Assembly: GCA_018268355.1 (NCBI GenBank)
Contig: JAFDWR010000002.1
Location: forward strand, 186,001-250,000
Direction of reading: 5' to 3'
Source of the DNA: Armatimonadota bacterium
GTDB taxonomy: Bacteria > Armatimonadota > Fimbriimonadia > Fimbriimonadales > Fimbriimonadaceae
DNA: 64,000 nt
Numbering within the stretch: the first letter of the stretch is position 1; the number at the start of each line of letters is the position of its first letter. Made by a program: the position numbers and the translations under genes. This document shows, piece by piece, positions 40,829-49,501 of this stretch. The notes beneath the pieces are model-generated. The model did no database searches. It was given only the letters and a program-made list of their open reading frames with translations, and was not told the origin of the DNA.

Positions 40829-41632
40829 TTACTTCCACTTCACCTTGGCGAACTGTTCCTTCGAGAGAACTTTCGCGCTGCCATCGGAGAAGGCGACAAT
40901 CGTCTTGCCGCCAAAGCGGTAGTCCGGCTTCCCGTTCTTGCTCAAAAAAATGAGAACGGTTTGGGCTGGGAATTCAATGATCGTGGTGGGTTTACCCGCG
41001 ATGTTCTTGTTGTAGGTCCAGCTGAGGGCCCCTTTCTTGTCCGGAGGAACGGTGAAGAGCTCTTCGTTCTTCACGTAGGGGAAGAGGCTCTTTTTCCAGT
41101 TGTCGTACTTAGGCAAGACGTCGTCATAGTCCGTGCAGTAGATCATGAATCCGGTCGCGAGCTGCTTGGCCTTGCTGAGAGCAGACGTCTTTTGGGCGGC
41201 CTCTCGGGCCCCCGCAAAGGCTTCCGATCCACGCGGGCTGAGCAGGTAGGCCATGATGTTGAGGATCTGCCGCTCGGTACCGCCCATGCCTTGATTGACA
41301 AACTGGATTTTCCAATCGGAGCCGACCTTGGTGAGCTGGACCTCCTCGTTGTCACCCTTGAAAGGCTCTTTGCCACCGTCCCGAGATGTCGTCCCCACCG
41401 CGCGACAAACGACGACCGCCTTTGTTCCCGAGCTGTACTTCACGCGGAACTGCTGGAGCTCAATCTTGAGCCCCATCTCCTTCAAGAAGGCGTCGCGGTC
41501 GGGCTTGCCCGGGGCCACGAGGTGTTTCCTGGCCGCGTTGAAGTCCTGCGCGTTGACGGCCGCGATGAACTCTTTGATTGTCGCTTCGGGCGTGGTGCCG
41601 AGGAGAAGGGCGGAGAGGGCAGCGAGAACCAT
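40829..41632 (-). CDS. Secreted paralog 2 of the tandem triplet
   Basis: 267 residues. Same layout as its neighbours: signal peptide (MVLAALSALLLGTTPEATIKEF), NTF2-like domain, then a C-terminal module with FMIYCTDYDDVLPKYDNWKK, FTVPPDKKGALSWTYNKNIAG and IVAFSDGSAKVLSKEQFAKV. A GTG at 41638, two codons upstream, is an alternative start. Its first 74 bases are nearly identical to those of paralog 1. The C-terminal DG is conserved, but the paired His of paralog 3 is absent here (SDGSAKV). Confidence 0.65.
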   Translation of the reverse strand: MVLAALSALLLGTTPEATIKEFIAAVNAQDFNAARKHLVAPGKPDRDAFLKEMGLKIELQQFRVKYSSGTKAVVVCRAVGTTSRDGGKEPFKGDNEEVQLTKVGSDWKIQFVNQGMGGTERQILNIMAYLLSPRGSEAFAGAREAAQKTSALSKAKQLATGFMIYCTDYDDVLPKYDNWKKSLFPYVKNEELFTVPPDKKGALSWTYNKNIAGKPTTIIEFPAQTVLIFLSKNGKPDYRFGGKTIVAFSDGSAKVLSKEQFAKVKWK

Positions 41633-41644
41633 AGTCACAGCATA
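41571..41644. repeat. 5'-end repeat of paralog 2
   Basis: 74 bases spanning the start of the gene and 12 bases upstream match 42421-42494 with 5 mismatches (69/74). The two genes diverge far more elsewhere. Confidence 0.75.
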
Positions 41645-41678
41645 CAGACTACTGGCAAGGAGTTCAAGCCGAACTCGC

Positions 41679-42482
41679 TTACTTCAACTTGAGCTTCGCG
41701 AATTCGGCCTTGGTCATCGCCTTCGCACCGGTATCGCAGAAGGCGACGATCGTCTTTCCGTCGTATCGAAAGTCCGGCTGGCCATTCTTGCTGAGATAGA
41801 GGAGAACGGTTTGCGACGCATCCTTGATCTGGGTGGCGGACTTTCCGGCAACGTTCTTATTGTAGGTCCAGCTGCGGGTTCCCTTCTTGTCGGGTGGGGC
41901 GGAGAAGACCTCTTCCTTGTCCACGTATGGCAGCAGCGCCTTCTTCCAGTTTTTGATGCTGGGGAAAACGTCGTTGTGTTCCTCCAAATACATCGTGAAC
42001 CCCACCGCAAGCTTCTTGACATTGACTAGCGCAGACGTCCATTGTACGGATCGCCGCGATTTCTCGAACATCTCTTTTCCTCGGGGACTGAGGACAAAGG
42101 CGAGCTGGTTGAGTAGCTTCTTGCCGTTGCTGCCCAGGCCATCATTCACGTATTGGATCTTCCACTCCGACCCGATTTTGGTGAGGTTCACTTCCTCATC
42201 GTCGCCGCCCATCTTCTGCTCCGGGCCACCCCATTCCGGCGCTGCGATGACACTGCAGATGAGGACCGCCTTGCTTCCGGAATTGGATTTGACCGAGCAA
42301 CGCTGGAGTTGGAGTTTCACTCTGAAGTCTTTCAGGAAGGAGTCCGACAGCTTGTTCCCAGGCTCGACCAGCAGCCGCCTCACGGCATCAAAGTTGTTGG
42401 CATTGAACGCGGCGACAAACTCCTTGATCGTCGCTTCCGGCGTGGTGCCGAGGACGAGGGCGGAGAGGGCAGCGAGAACCAT
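41679..42482 (-). CDS. Secreted paralog 1 of the tandem triplet
   Basis: 267 residues from the ATG at 42482. Signal peptide MVLAALSALVLGTTPEATIKEF, NTF2-like domain, then FTMYLEEHNDVFPSIKNWKK, FSAPPDKKGTRSWTYNKNVAG and IVAFCDTGAKAMTKAEF. The C-terminal DG motif has become DTG. An in-frame extension to 42614 would overlap galE and lacks the signal peptide at its front, so I rejected it. The three copies have the same length and the same domain order, so they arose by tandem duplication. Confidence 0.65.
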   Translation of the reverse strand: MVLAALSALVLGTTPEATIKEFVAAFNANNFDAVRRLLVEPGNKLSDSFLKDFRVKLQLQRCSVKSNSGSKAVLICSVIAAPEWGGPEQKMGGDDEEVNLTKIGSEWKIQYVNDGLGSNGKKLLNQLAFVLSPRGKEMFEKSRRSVQWTSALVNVKKLAVGFTMYLEEHNDVFPSIKNWKKALLPYVDKEEVFSAPPDKKGTRSWTYNKNVAGKSATQIKDASQTVLLYLSKNGQPDFRYDGKTIVAFCDTGAKAMTKAEFAKLKLK

Positions 42483-42494
42483 AGTCACAGCATA
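42421..42494. repeat. 5'-end repeat of paralog 1
   Basis: The partner of 41571-41644. Both include identical bases before the ATG, so signal peptide and proximal 5' region are shared. Confidence 0.75.
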
Positions 42495-42523
42495 GGGTGA
42501 AATCGGCCCCGTGTCAATCCAGC

Positions 42524-42529
42524 CATAAT
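42524..42529 (+). promoter_or_regulatory. -10 element (CATAAT) for galE
   Basis: CATAAT ends 7 bases before the ATG at 42537. No clear -35 or Shine-Dalgarno is seen. The region is shared with the divergent paralog 1. Confidence 0.4.
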
Positions 42530-42536
42530 CGGGGCG

Positions 42537-43523
42537 ATGGTGCTGGTGATTGGGGGAGCGGGATACGTCGGGTCGCATGTGCTCCATGCCTTGCGCGGGG
42601 CCAACGAAGCCCACCTCGCCTATGACGACTTCTCGTCGGGATGGGAGCCCGCGCTAAAGGGCAGCCCATGCATTCGTGGCGACCTTCTCGACACCGATTT
42701 CCTCACCCAAACCTTGCTCGACCACCCCGAAATCGACACCCTCATGGTGTTTGCGGCGAAGATCTCGGTGGGCGAAAGCGTCCGCCATCCCGAGCTTTAT
42801 CACCACGTCAACACGGGCGGGATCGCCTCTGCGCTCACCGCGATGGAGCGTGCAGGCCTGCGGCGGATCATCATGAGCTCGACCGCCGCGGTCTACGGAA
42901 ACCCGCTCGGCCCGCTTGTGGAAGACCACCCCAAGAACCCCACCTCGCCCTACGGCGAATCGAAGTGGAACGCGGAGCGGCTGATCGGGGAGGCGGGGGT
43001 GGACTCGATTCGATTTCGCTACTTCAACGCGGCGGGTGCCGCGCCCGAGCATGGCCTTGGCGAACACCACGAGCCCGAGGAACACCTCATTCCGCTTTGC
43101 ATTGACGCCGCCCTCGGACGCAGGGACGGCATCGCCCTCTTTGGCGAGGACTACCCCACTCCCGACGGGACCTGCGTGCGCGACTACATCCACGTCCTTG
43201 ACCTTGCCGATGCCCACGTACGCGCGCTTCACTATCTGCGGGCCAACGGCGGTTCTCAGGCGCTCAATCTTGGCACCGGGCAGGGCCATTCGGTCTGCGA
43301 GGTGATCCAAACCGTGCAAGAAGAGGTCGGCCCGTTCGACGTGCGACATGAGGGACGCCGCCCGGGTGACCCGTCGGAGCTGGTGGCGAGATGTGAAAAA
43401 GCCGAGCAGCTGCTCGGCTGGAAAGCGACGAGGAGCGATCTTCGCAGCCTCGTGCGGGATGCGGCCGCGTTTCGGCGCGACCGCCCGGACGGTTATCGGA
43501 AGTTGACGAAGTCAACCGGGTAG
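42537..43523 (+). CDS. galE: UDP-glucose 4-epimerase
   Basis: 328 residues. The extended SDR fold shows GGAGYVGSHVL at the N-terminus, FAAKISVGESVRHPELY, MSSTAAVYGNP with the catalytic Ser/Thr, and YGESKW (YxxxK). NLGTGQGHSVCEV is typical of GalE. It interconverts UDP-glucose and UDP-galactose, supplying galactose for polysaccharide or allowing use of free galactose. That fits the GH35 and GH4 enzymes and the polysaccharide genes elsewhere in the window (inference). The last 31 bases overlap the convergent yajQ gene. Confidence 0.93.
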   Translation: MVLVIGGAGYVGSHVLHALRGANEAHLAYDDFSSGWEPALKGSPCIRGDLLDTDFLTQTLLDHPEIDTLMVFAAKISVGESVRHPELYHHVNTGGIASALTAMERAGLRRIIMSSTAAVYGNPLGPLVEDHPKNPTSPYGESKWNAERLIGEAGVDSIRFRYFNAAGAAPEHGLGEHHEPEEHLIPLCIDAALGRRDGIALFGEDYPTPDGTCVRDYIHVLDLADAHVRALHYLRANGGSQALNLGTGQGHSVCEVIQTVQEEVGPFDVRHEGRRPGDPSELVARCEKAEQLLGWKATRSDLRSLVRDAAAFRRDRPDGYRKLTKSTG

Positions 43524-43987
43524 TCGAGGTCGAGTCCCTTCACAAAGGTGATCGTCTTCTGGAGGTCGTCCTTCGACTTGCTCGCCACGCGGACCTCTTC
43601 ACCTTGAATCTGGGCGGTGACCTTGAGCCCCTTGTCGCGAATCTGCTTGATGAGGGCCTTTGCCTTGTCCTGGGCGATGCCCTGCTTCAGCTTGAGCTTG
43701 CACTTCACGCTGAGGCCCGATCCCGGCTCGATGCTTCCCCACTCGATGCTGCGGGAGTCGATGCCGCGCTTGATGAGCTTGCTGAAGACGATGTCCTTCA
43801 GTTGGTCCATGCGGAACTCGTCGTCGGCAACGAGGGTGACGTCTTCCTTTTCCACCTCAATTTCGCACTTGGTGCCCTTGAGGTCATAGCGGTTGGCGAG
43901 CTCCTTTTGAGCTTGGTCAAGCGCGTTCTTGACCTCCATCTTGTCCGCCTTGGACACGATATCGAAGCTGAATTCTCCGCTCGCCAT
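43493..43987 (-). CDS. yajQ: YajQ-family nucleotide-binding protein
   Basis: 164 residues, the family's normal length. The N-terminus MASGEFSFDIVSKADKMEVKNALDQA, the DDEFRMDQLKDIVFSKLIKRGID block and the C-terminal strand with VRVASKSKDDLQKTI match YajQ (DUF520). Members bind nucleotides or c-di-GMP and affect several cellular processes; the precise function is not defined. It follows the 110-residue gene by 3 bases. Confidence 0.9.
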   Translation of the reverse strand: MASGEFSFDIVSKADKMEVKNALDQAQKELANRYDLKGTKCEIEVEKEDVTLVADDEFRMDQLKDIVFSKLIKRGIDSRSIEWGSIEPGSGLSVKCKLKLKQGIAQDKAKALIKQIRDKGLKVTAQIQGEEVRVASKSKDDLQKTITFVKGLDLDYPVDFVNFR

Positions 43988-43990
43988 GGG

Positions 43991-44323
43991 TTAGGCCTTC
44001 TCCAGGTCGTCGCTGTGGACGAGGATCACAAAGTTCGGCTGGAAGTTCAGCTCTTCGCTCGTGAGCATCTTCTTTTGCTCCTCGCTGATCTCATCGCCGA
44101 CGCGGGCGCGGAGACGGCGGGTCGACTCGGTGAGAACGTCGCGGGTGACCGGAGAAAGGCAATCCTTGTCCACTCGAAGGGCAATCTCGCTCTCGGCATA
44201 GACCGCGTCGATCACGCCCACCAATCCGCTCATGTGATCGAAGTAGCGATGACTCTTCCGGTCATTCTCGGTGACTGCACGAGCGACAACACGGGCACGT
44301 TGGCCCGCCTTCCAATTCGACAT
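43991..44323 (-). CDS. Small protein of unknown function between dxs and yajQ
   Basis: 110 residues, no signal peptide or TM helix. The first half is basic and beta-rich (MSNWKAGQRARVVARAVTENDR...), SH3/KOW-like in feel, while the second is helical (TRRLRARVGDEISEEQKKML). No family recognised. A TAAACT element overlaps the dxs stop codon and sits 6 bases from the ATG. It is either co-transcribed with dxs (9 bases) or has its own leaderless start. Confidence 0.5.
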   Translation of the reverse strand: MSNWKAGQRARVVARAVTENDRKSHRYFDHMSGLVGVIDAVYAESEIALRVDKDCLSPVTRDVLTESTRRLRARVGDEISEEQKKMLTSEELNFQPNFVILVHSDDLEKA

Positions 44324-44329
44324 GTTCCT

Positions 44330-44335
44330 AGTTTA
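44330..44335 (-). promoter_or_regulatory. -10-like element (TAAACT) overlapping the dxs stop
   Basis: TAAACT-AGGAAC-ATG on the minus strand. The TAA is also the dxs stop codon, so this could be coincidence, but the same hexamer precedes two other genes at a similar distance. Confidence 0.3.
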
Positions 44336-46240
44336 CCGGGGTTGCTGAACGAGAGCCTTGGCGCGGGCGATGATCGCGGGCGCATCGAGGCCAACCTCGG
44401 CCCGCAAGATCGGCTGCGTTCCGTGCTCAACAAAGTGGTCGGGCAACGCGATCAGGTCGAGTCGGCCCTTCCAGCCTTGCTTGTTGAGCAGGGTTTGGAC
44501 TTGCTGACCAAAGCCGCCGGGGAGCGAGTTCTCTTCGAGCGTGAGGATCGCGGTGCATTCGCCTGCGATTTCGAGGATCGTCTTCTCGTCAATCGGCTTG
44601 GCAAATCGCGCATTGATGAGCGCGACATCCAACCCGTCCGCCATGAGCGTTTGGGCGGCCTCGTGGGCGGGTCCAACCATGCTGCCAATCGCAATCAGGG
44701 CGACCTTTTCACCCTTGCCGGTGAAGTTCAGCAGGGTTTCGGCGACGCCGAGTCGGATCGGCGTGCGCGATTCCGGAAGTCGCTCGTCGCTCGAGCCTCG
44801 GGGGTAGCGAACCGCAGTCGGACCGCGATCATAGCCCGCCATGAAGAGGGTCATTTCGCGGAGCTCGGTGGTGTCGCGCGGGGCCATGACAATCATGTTG
44901 GGGATGAAGGTCAGGTAGCTGAGGTCAAATGCGCCGTGGTGGGTCGCGCCGTCATCGCCGACGAGTCCGGCACGGTCCATGAAGAACCGGACGGGCAGGT
45001 TTTGGATGGCGACGTCGTGGAGGACCTGGTCGAAGCCTCGCTGGAGGAACGTCGAGTAGATCGCGCAGAATGGCTTGATGCCGCCAGCGGCGAGTCCAGC
45101 GGCGAACGTCACCGCGTGTTGCTCGGCAATGCCGGTGTCGTAGTAGCGCTCGGGGAACTTCTTGCTGAAGCCGACGAGGCCGGTGCCATCGGGCATGGCG
45201 GCGGTGATCGCGACCATCTTGGGGTCGGCTTCCGCGCATTCCATCGCGGTTTCACCGAAGACCTGGGTGTAGGTGACGGGTCCCGCCGACTTCACCATCT
45301 CGCACTTCTCGAGGTCAAACGGGATGACGCCGTGCCACTTGGTCGCATCGTCTTCGGCGACGTCGTAGCCCTTACCCTTCACGGTGATCGCGTGGACAAA
45401 AACGGGTCCGCCGAGCTGGCGCACGTTGCGGAACACCTCAAGCAGGAGCGGCAGATCGTGTCCGTCGACCGGTCCGATGTATTCCAGGCCCATCTCTTCA
45501 AAGATCGTTCCCGTCTCATCGGGGGCGAGGTAGTGGGTGATGCCGTGGCGCAGGCCCGCCGCGACCTTGGTCACCGGGTTGGGCATCTTCTCGATGGCGG
45601 TCTTTGCCTTGCGGGCGGCGCGTTGGAGCCACGGCCTGCTGCGGAGCTTGGAGAGGTAGTTCTTGAGCGCACCAACGTTGGGGGCAATCGACATGCGATT
45701 GTCGTTGAGCACGATGGTGAGGTCGGTTTGGAGCTCGCCCACGTGGTTGAGGGCTTCCCAGCTCATGCCGCTTGCGATCGAGGCGTCGCCAGCGACCGCG
45801 ATGACCCTTTCGTCGGTTCCGAGCTGGTCTCGCGCGACGGCAAAGCCGAGGGCGGCGCTAACCGCCGTTCCCGCGTGGCCGGCACCGAAGACATCCAGCT
45901 CATGCTCTTCGCGGCGAAGGAAGCCGCTGATGCCCTTGTGCTTGCGGAGGGTGTCAAATCGGGGGAGGCGACCGGTGAGAAGCTTGTGGGGATAGGCCTG
46001 GTGGCCGGTGTCCCAGACGACCTTGTCGGGAGGGATGTTATAGGCGGCGTACATCGCCACCGTGAGTTCAACCGTGCCGAGATTCGACGAAAAGTGGCCG
46101 CCGGTGACGCTGACTTTGTCGAGGATGGCCTGGCGTACCTCCACCGCGAGTTCCTGCAACTCCTTGTCGCTAAGGCGGTGCAGATCGGTCGGATTCACGA
46201 TCGTCGGAAGGATCCGATAGGCTTCATCCATCATTTTCAT
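44333..46240 (-). CDS. dxs: 1-deoxy-D-xylulose-5-phosphate synthase
   Basis: 635 residues, standard length. Thiamine-diphosphate motif GDASIASGMSWEALNHVG ... VLNDNRMSI, with SSNLGTVELTVAMYAAYN at the start and the later transketolase half (DTGIAEQHAVTFAAGLA) and C-terminal domain. It condenses pyruvate with glyceraldehyde 3-phosphate, the first step of the MEP isoprenoid route that feeds the UppS lipid carrier. AAGG lies just before the ATG. Confidence 0.95.
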   Translation of the reverse strand: MKMMDEAYRILPTIVNPTDLHRLSDKELQELAVEVRQAILDKVSVTGGHFSSNLGTVELTVAMYAAYNIPPDKVVWDTGHQAYPHKLLTGRLPRFDTLRKHKGISGFLRREEHELDVFGAGHAGTAVSAALGFAVARDQLGTDERVIAVAGDASIASGMSWEALNHVGELQTDLTIVLNDNRMSIAPNVGALKNYLSKLRSRPWLQRAARKAKTAIEKMPNPVTKVAAGLRHGITHYLAPDETGTIFEEMGLEYIGPVDGHDLPLLLEVFRNVRQLGGPVFVHAITVKGKGYDVAEDDATKWHGVIPFDLEKCEMVKSAGPVTYTQVFGETAMECAEADPKMVAITAAMPDGTGLVGFSKKFPERYYDTGIAEQHAVTFAAGLAAGGIKPFCAIYSTFLQRGFDQVLHDVAIQNLPVRFFMDRAGLVGDDGATHHGAFDLSYLTFIPNMIVMAPRDTTELREMTLFMAGYDRGPTAVRYPRGSSDERLPESRTPIRLGVAETLLNFTGKGEKVALIAIGSMVGPAHEAAQTLMADGLDVALINARFAKPIDEKTILEIAGECTAILTLEENSLPGGFGQQVQTLLNKQGWKGRLDLIALPDHFVEHGTQPILRAEVGLDAPAIIARAKALVQQPR

Positions 46241-46322
46241 TTAACCTTGTTGAACCTAGATACGATCCCATTCGTCAATCAATTGCGTTGAAATTTGCGG
46301 TGAACAGAGCCGATTGTGCACC

Positions 46323-46351
46323 TTGAATTCAATAGTGTAATTGCCTATAAT
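46323..46351 (+). promoter_or_regulatory. Strong sigma70-type promoter TTGAAT-17-TATAAT
   Basis: A perfect TATAAT (46346-46351) is spaced 17 bases from TTGAAT (46323-46328), upstream of the response regulator. The predicted start site is near 46358. This is the best -10/-35 pair in the window. Confidence 0.8.
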
Positions 46352-46388
46352 TTTTGTCGGCCTACGAAGCTGTAGAGGAACCTTGCCA

Positions 46389-46811
46389 TTGGATCTATTG
46401 GAAGTCAAGCGCGTTTTGGTGGTTGAAGACAACCCGGAGGATGAGAAACTCACCCTTCGCGCCCTCCGTGCTTGCGACATCCCATCCGAAATCCTCGTTG
46501 CCCGCGATGGTGACGAGGCTTGGCAACAATTGGACCAGGCTCACCCGACGGACCTTCCGCACCTGATTCTCCTTGATCTCAAGCTGCCGAAATTGAGCGG
46601 CCTCGACCTCCTCAAGCTGGTTCGCGCCAAGGACAGCCTGCGGCATATCCCGGTGATCCTCCTGACGAGCTCAAACGAGGAGCGCGACGTCAGCGACAGC
46701 TATTCGGCGGGGGCGAACTCCTACGTCCAGAAGCCGGTTGACTACGACGCCTTCATCGAAACCGTGCGTCAGGTCGGGGCCTATTGGCTCGCCTGTAACG
46801 AGACCCTTTAG
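46389..46811 (+). CDS. Stand-alone Rcp-type response regulator receiver protein
   Basis: 140 residues with a TTG start at 46389, preceded by GAGGAA with an 8-base spacer; an in-frame TTG at 46383 is less well placed. The receiver has acidic residues Glu13/Asp14, phospho-acceptor Asp63 (LILLDLKLPKLSGLDLL), a Thr/Ser switch (LLTSSN) and the conserved Lys (VQKPVD). There is no output domain. Rcp-like receivers typically pair with phytochrome-type or hybrid histidine kinases; none lies nearby. The promoter is strong. Confidence 0.85.
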   Translation: MDLLEVKRVLVVEDNPEDEKLTLRALRACDIPSEILVARDGDEAWQQLDQAHPTDLPHLILLDLKLPKLSGLDLLKLVRAKDSLRHIPVILLTSSNEERDVSDSYSAGANSYVQKPVDYDAFIETVRQVGAYWLACNETL

Positions 46812-47686
46812 GGCATTCTCAGCGCGAGCAGCGCGCCGCGCGTGGTTCCTGGGCTCTGGGGACCGAGTTCCAAGACGTCTTGTCCGTGGCGTGACTTCAT
46901 CGCCACAAGCACAAACGGCATCGCTTCTGCGCCGACCGTCTCTCCCGGACGAAACTTCTCACCCAGCATCACGGAATGGGCGAGCGTGTAGAGCAAGTCG
47001 ACGCCCAGTTCTAGGATGTCTTCGTCGACGTCGGAACAGTGGAACTCTGGCAGGTCGAACTTGCACAAACCGCGTGTATCGAGGACGAGGCCGTGGTCTG
47101 GCGTCCGGCGAATCGTCACATCGACCATGTCCCGGACGCTGAAGCGCACGTCAAGGTCGCGGGGGAAAAAGAGGTGCTCGGGAAGGAGCCAGCGCTCGCT
47201 GAGCGGGTCGGCAACCACCGCCTCGGAGAGGACTCCGATTCGCTCGGCCAGGTGGAGGATGAAGTCGATCGCGGGATAGACCTCGGGAGCGTGGGAGAGG
47301 AATTTCAGCTGGATCATCACCGACACGCGCTCGAGGCGGCTGCGCTTGATCGGGTCGATGCCCTGCATCTCCTTTCGGGCGAGCAGGTCGCGCTCGTCGA
47401 ATCCCAGTTCGCTCTTGGTGAGCACGGTGGCGGCGACCACGGACCGCTTATCCCGCGTCGTGAAGGTGTAGCTGCCGCGAATCAAGGGCTGGGTGAGCGT
47501 GTCCTTGCCCATCATCGGGTCGTTCGGCACTCCCATTCCGGCGACCGCACCATCCTTGCCATAAGGATCGACGATCTCGGCGAGGGCGGGAAGCGGTGTC
47601 CGGGAGGCGGCGAGGGTGAGGTAGTAGCTTGCCGAGATGCCGAATCCCGGTGTCTTAGGCATCCCGAACTTAAAGAGGTTTTTCAC
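46808..47686 (-). CDS. Protein of unknown function, last gene of the HTTM operon
   Basis: 292 residues from a GTG start that overlaps the HTTM stop (GTGA), with AGGAG 8 bases upstream. A second possible ATG lies 8 codons in. No signal peptide or TM helix. It is an alpha/beta protein with ERVSVMIQLKFL, FILHLAERIGVLSEAVVADPLSERW and HSVMLGEKFRPGETVGAEAMPFVL. I recognise no family. The overlap suggests coupling to the HTTM gene. It overlaps the convergent response regulator by 4 bases. Confidence 0.55.
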   Translation of the reverse strand: MKNLFKFGMPKTPGFGISASYYLTLAASRTPLPALAEIVDPYGKDGAVAGMGVPNDPMMGKDTLTQPLIRGSYTFTTRDKRSVVAATVLTKSELGFDERDLLARKEMQGIDPIKRSRLERVSVMIQLKFLSHAPEVYPAIDFILHLAERIGVLSEAVVADPLSERWLLPEHLFFPRDLDVRFSVRDMVDVTIRRTPDHGLVLDTRGLCKFDLPEFHCSDVDEDILELGVDLLYTLAHSVMLGEKFRPGETVGAEAMPFVLVAMKSRHGQDVLELGPQSPGTTRGALLALRMP

Positions 47687-48864
47687 TTGGCCGGCTCCTG
47701 GAGGGACTTCTGGAGCCAGCGCCGGTAGAGCGGTCCAAACGCCCAAGCGCCCATCGAGCGGAGCCAAGCACCGCGGGTGGGGCCAAGCGTGGTCGCCTCG
47801 CCAGGCTCAAATTGGACAAGACCCAGCGGGTCCATCGCCTCAAGGAACGGGGCCTTTTCGGGAGCGATCTTGGCTCCTTTGGGAAGGAAGAAGGTCAGCT
47901 TCCACCGCCTCAGGCGCTCGCCCAGCTTCTTTGCCCAGGCAGAAATCTCTTCCCCGCTGTAGAAGCAAACGTACATTGCGCAGATCGTGAACGCGAAGAG
48001 CGGGATGTTCATCGACCACTCGATGTAGCTGTGCAGGGCGAGGCCGCCGAGGATGACGTAGTTGCGCCACGGCTTGTAGAACACGACGGTACCGAGGGCC
48101 AGCTCGATGAGAAGCGTGAAGGCCGTCGTGAAGTAGATCATCGGCGGCTGGTTGAAGAACTCGGGCACCCAGAACCGCTTGAACTCGGCGATATGGGCAG
48201 GATAGTAGGTCGCGGTCATGTTGCGCCAGAGTCCGCCGTAGCCGAGCTTGTGCCAGAAGGTGGTGAAGTAGACCAGCGCACAGTTGTAGGCGATGAGCTT
48301 CTGGGACCAGAGCGGCACCGGCGAGGGGATCGCGGGGGCAGTTCCCTTCCAGAGGCCAATCAGCCGGTCGACCGAACACGCGCGTCCGCAGGGCGCGAGG
48401 GCAAGATAGAGCACGCCGACCCGCATCGTTGTGTCGCCGCCGTGGAGAATGAGGCCGTTGCGATGGTGGAGGCTCACGACGCCGATCGCGAGCAGGATCG
48501 TGCTGAGGCGCGTCCAGAGGCCGAGGGTGGTGAGAATCGCGGCGAGCAGCGTGAGCGAGAAGACGATAAGGGTGACGGTGTCGTTGGTCACCCCAGAAAG
48601 CACGTTGAGGCGGGGCAGCTCAAACGGCAGCGAGACGGTCGCGCCAAAGAAGCTGAAGCTCTTCGGGAGTCCGGCCGGGAGGTAGCGGTCCCCCAGCGCA
48701 GCAGGGACAAACCCGCGCTCCGTGAACCACATGTTGTAGCTCAATGCGGTGATCGCGAGGCTGGCGACGGAGATCAGTCCGAAGATGATCCTGAACACAC
48801 CCAGCGCAACCGGCGAACCGCTCGGGAACCAGAACTGGTCGACCTTTTTCAGCCATGCCTTCAT
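47683..48864 (-). CDS. HTTM-domain membrane protein (vitamin K-dependent gamma-carboxylase-like)
   Basis: 393 residues with multiple TM helices. The HTTM pattern starts with FRIIFGLISVASLAITAL and includes a loop with WFTERGFV, HHRNGLILHGGDTTMRVGVLYLALAPCGRACSVDRL and PLWSQKLIAYNCALVYFTTFWHKL. HTTM proteins are bacterial homologues of the membrane part of gamma-glutamyl carboxylase; their own function is mostly unknown. It overlaps the upstream partner gene and the downstream gene by 4 bases each, so the three are coupled. Confidence 0.8.
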   Translation of the reverse strand: MKAWLKKVDQFWFPSGSPVALGVFRIIFGLISVASLAITALSYNMWFTERGFVPAALGDRYLPAGLPKSFSFFGATVSLPFELPRLNVLSGVTNDTVTLIVFSLTLLAAILTTLGLWTRLSTILLAIGVVSLHHRNGLILHGGDTTMRVGVLYLALAPCGRACSVDRLIGLWKGTAPAIPSPVPLWSQKLIAYNCALVYFTTFWHKLGYGGLWRNMTATYYPAHIAEFKRFWVPEFFNQPPMIYFTTAFTLLIELALGTVVFYKPWRNYVILGGLALHSYIEWSMNIPLFAFTICAMYVCFYSGEEISAWAKKLGERLRRWKLTFFLPKGAKIAPEKAPFLEAMDPLGLVQFEPGEATTLGPTRGAWLRSMGAWAFGPLYRRWLQKSLQEPAK

Positions 48865-49490
48865 GACTTCGTCTCCAGGTCGCCCGGCTTAACGTCGTAC
48901 TTGAAGTATTCGTACTCCTGATAGTCGGTCGGGATCGGCTTGCCGGGGGGCGGGATGATCAGCCAGTGGCGTCGGAGCCGCACTCGGACGGGATGGGTTC
49001 CCGGCCGGTTGTCGGTCAACCGTGCGATCTCGGCGGCGACGTAGGGCCAGGTGTAGGCATAGTCGTCCACGTGGAATCGCTCGTGGAACTTGCGATACCG
49101 CTCAAAGAAGTAGCGCTCGAATGTTCCGAGCTCGGCAATCCGCGGGTACTTGTACAGCGCGACGTTGCCGTTCGAGTATTCGATGATGGCGGTGCCGAAG
49201 TAGTCCTGCTGCACCGGGTTCGGGGCGAACATGTCCCAGTACTGCCAGAACCCGGTGGACAAGACGTAGTGTTGGAAAATGCTCGTCTTCAGGTACTTCG
49301 CGTTGAAGCCCAGAAGACCATCAAGCACGGTCCGCGAGGCGGTTCGAGCAACACCGGCGGGCGAACTCCAGTCCGGCTTGACCTTATCCGAGTCGCTCGG
49401 AGGGGGCGGCAAGGTCCAAGCGGTGATCGCAAGGACGTGGAAGGCGACAAACGCCTTGATCCACCCCTTGGTCTTTGGACCTTCCTGCAT
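48861..49490 (-). CDS. Single-TM partner of the HTTM protein
   Basis: 209 residues. One N-terminal TM helix (IKAFVAFHVLAITAWTLPPPP) is followed by an outer domain rich in aromatic residues (FWQYWDMFAPNPVQQDYFGTAI..., RYFFERYRKFHERFHVDDYAYTWP). WxMFAPNP is a motif I associate with proteins encoded next to HTTM genes. The function is unknown. An ATGA overlap with the HTTM gene supports a complex. Confidence 0.65.
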   Translation of the reverse strand: MQEGPKTKGWIKAFVAFHVLAITAWTLPPPPSDSDKVKPDWSSPAGVARTASRTVLDGLLGFNAKYLKTSIFQHYVLSTGFWQYWDMFAPNPVQQDYFGTAIIEYSNGNVALYKYPRIAELGTFERYFFERYRKFHERFHVDDYAYTWPYVAAEIARLTDNRPGTHPVRVRLRRHWLIIPPPGKPIPTDYQEYEYFKYDVKPGDLETKS

Positions 49491-49501
49491 GACCTTCTGG
49501 C

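Noticed and set aside
43604-46291. Long plus-strand open frame antisense to yajQ and dxs
   Set aside because: It overlaps well-conserved dxs, yajQ and a neighbour over its whole length and has no recognisable domain. High G+C gives few stops on the antisense strand.
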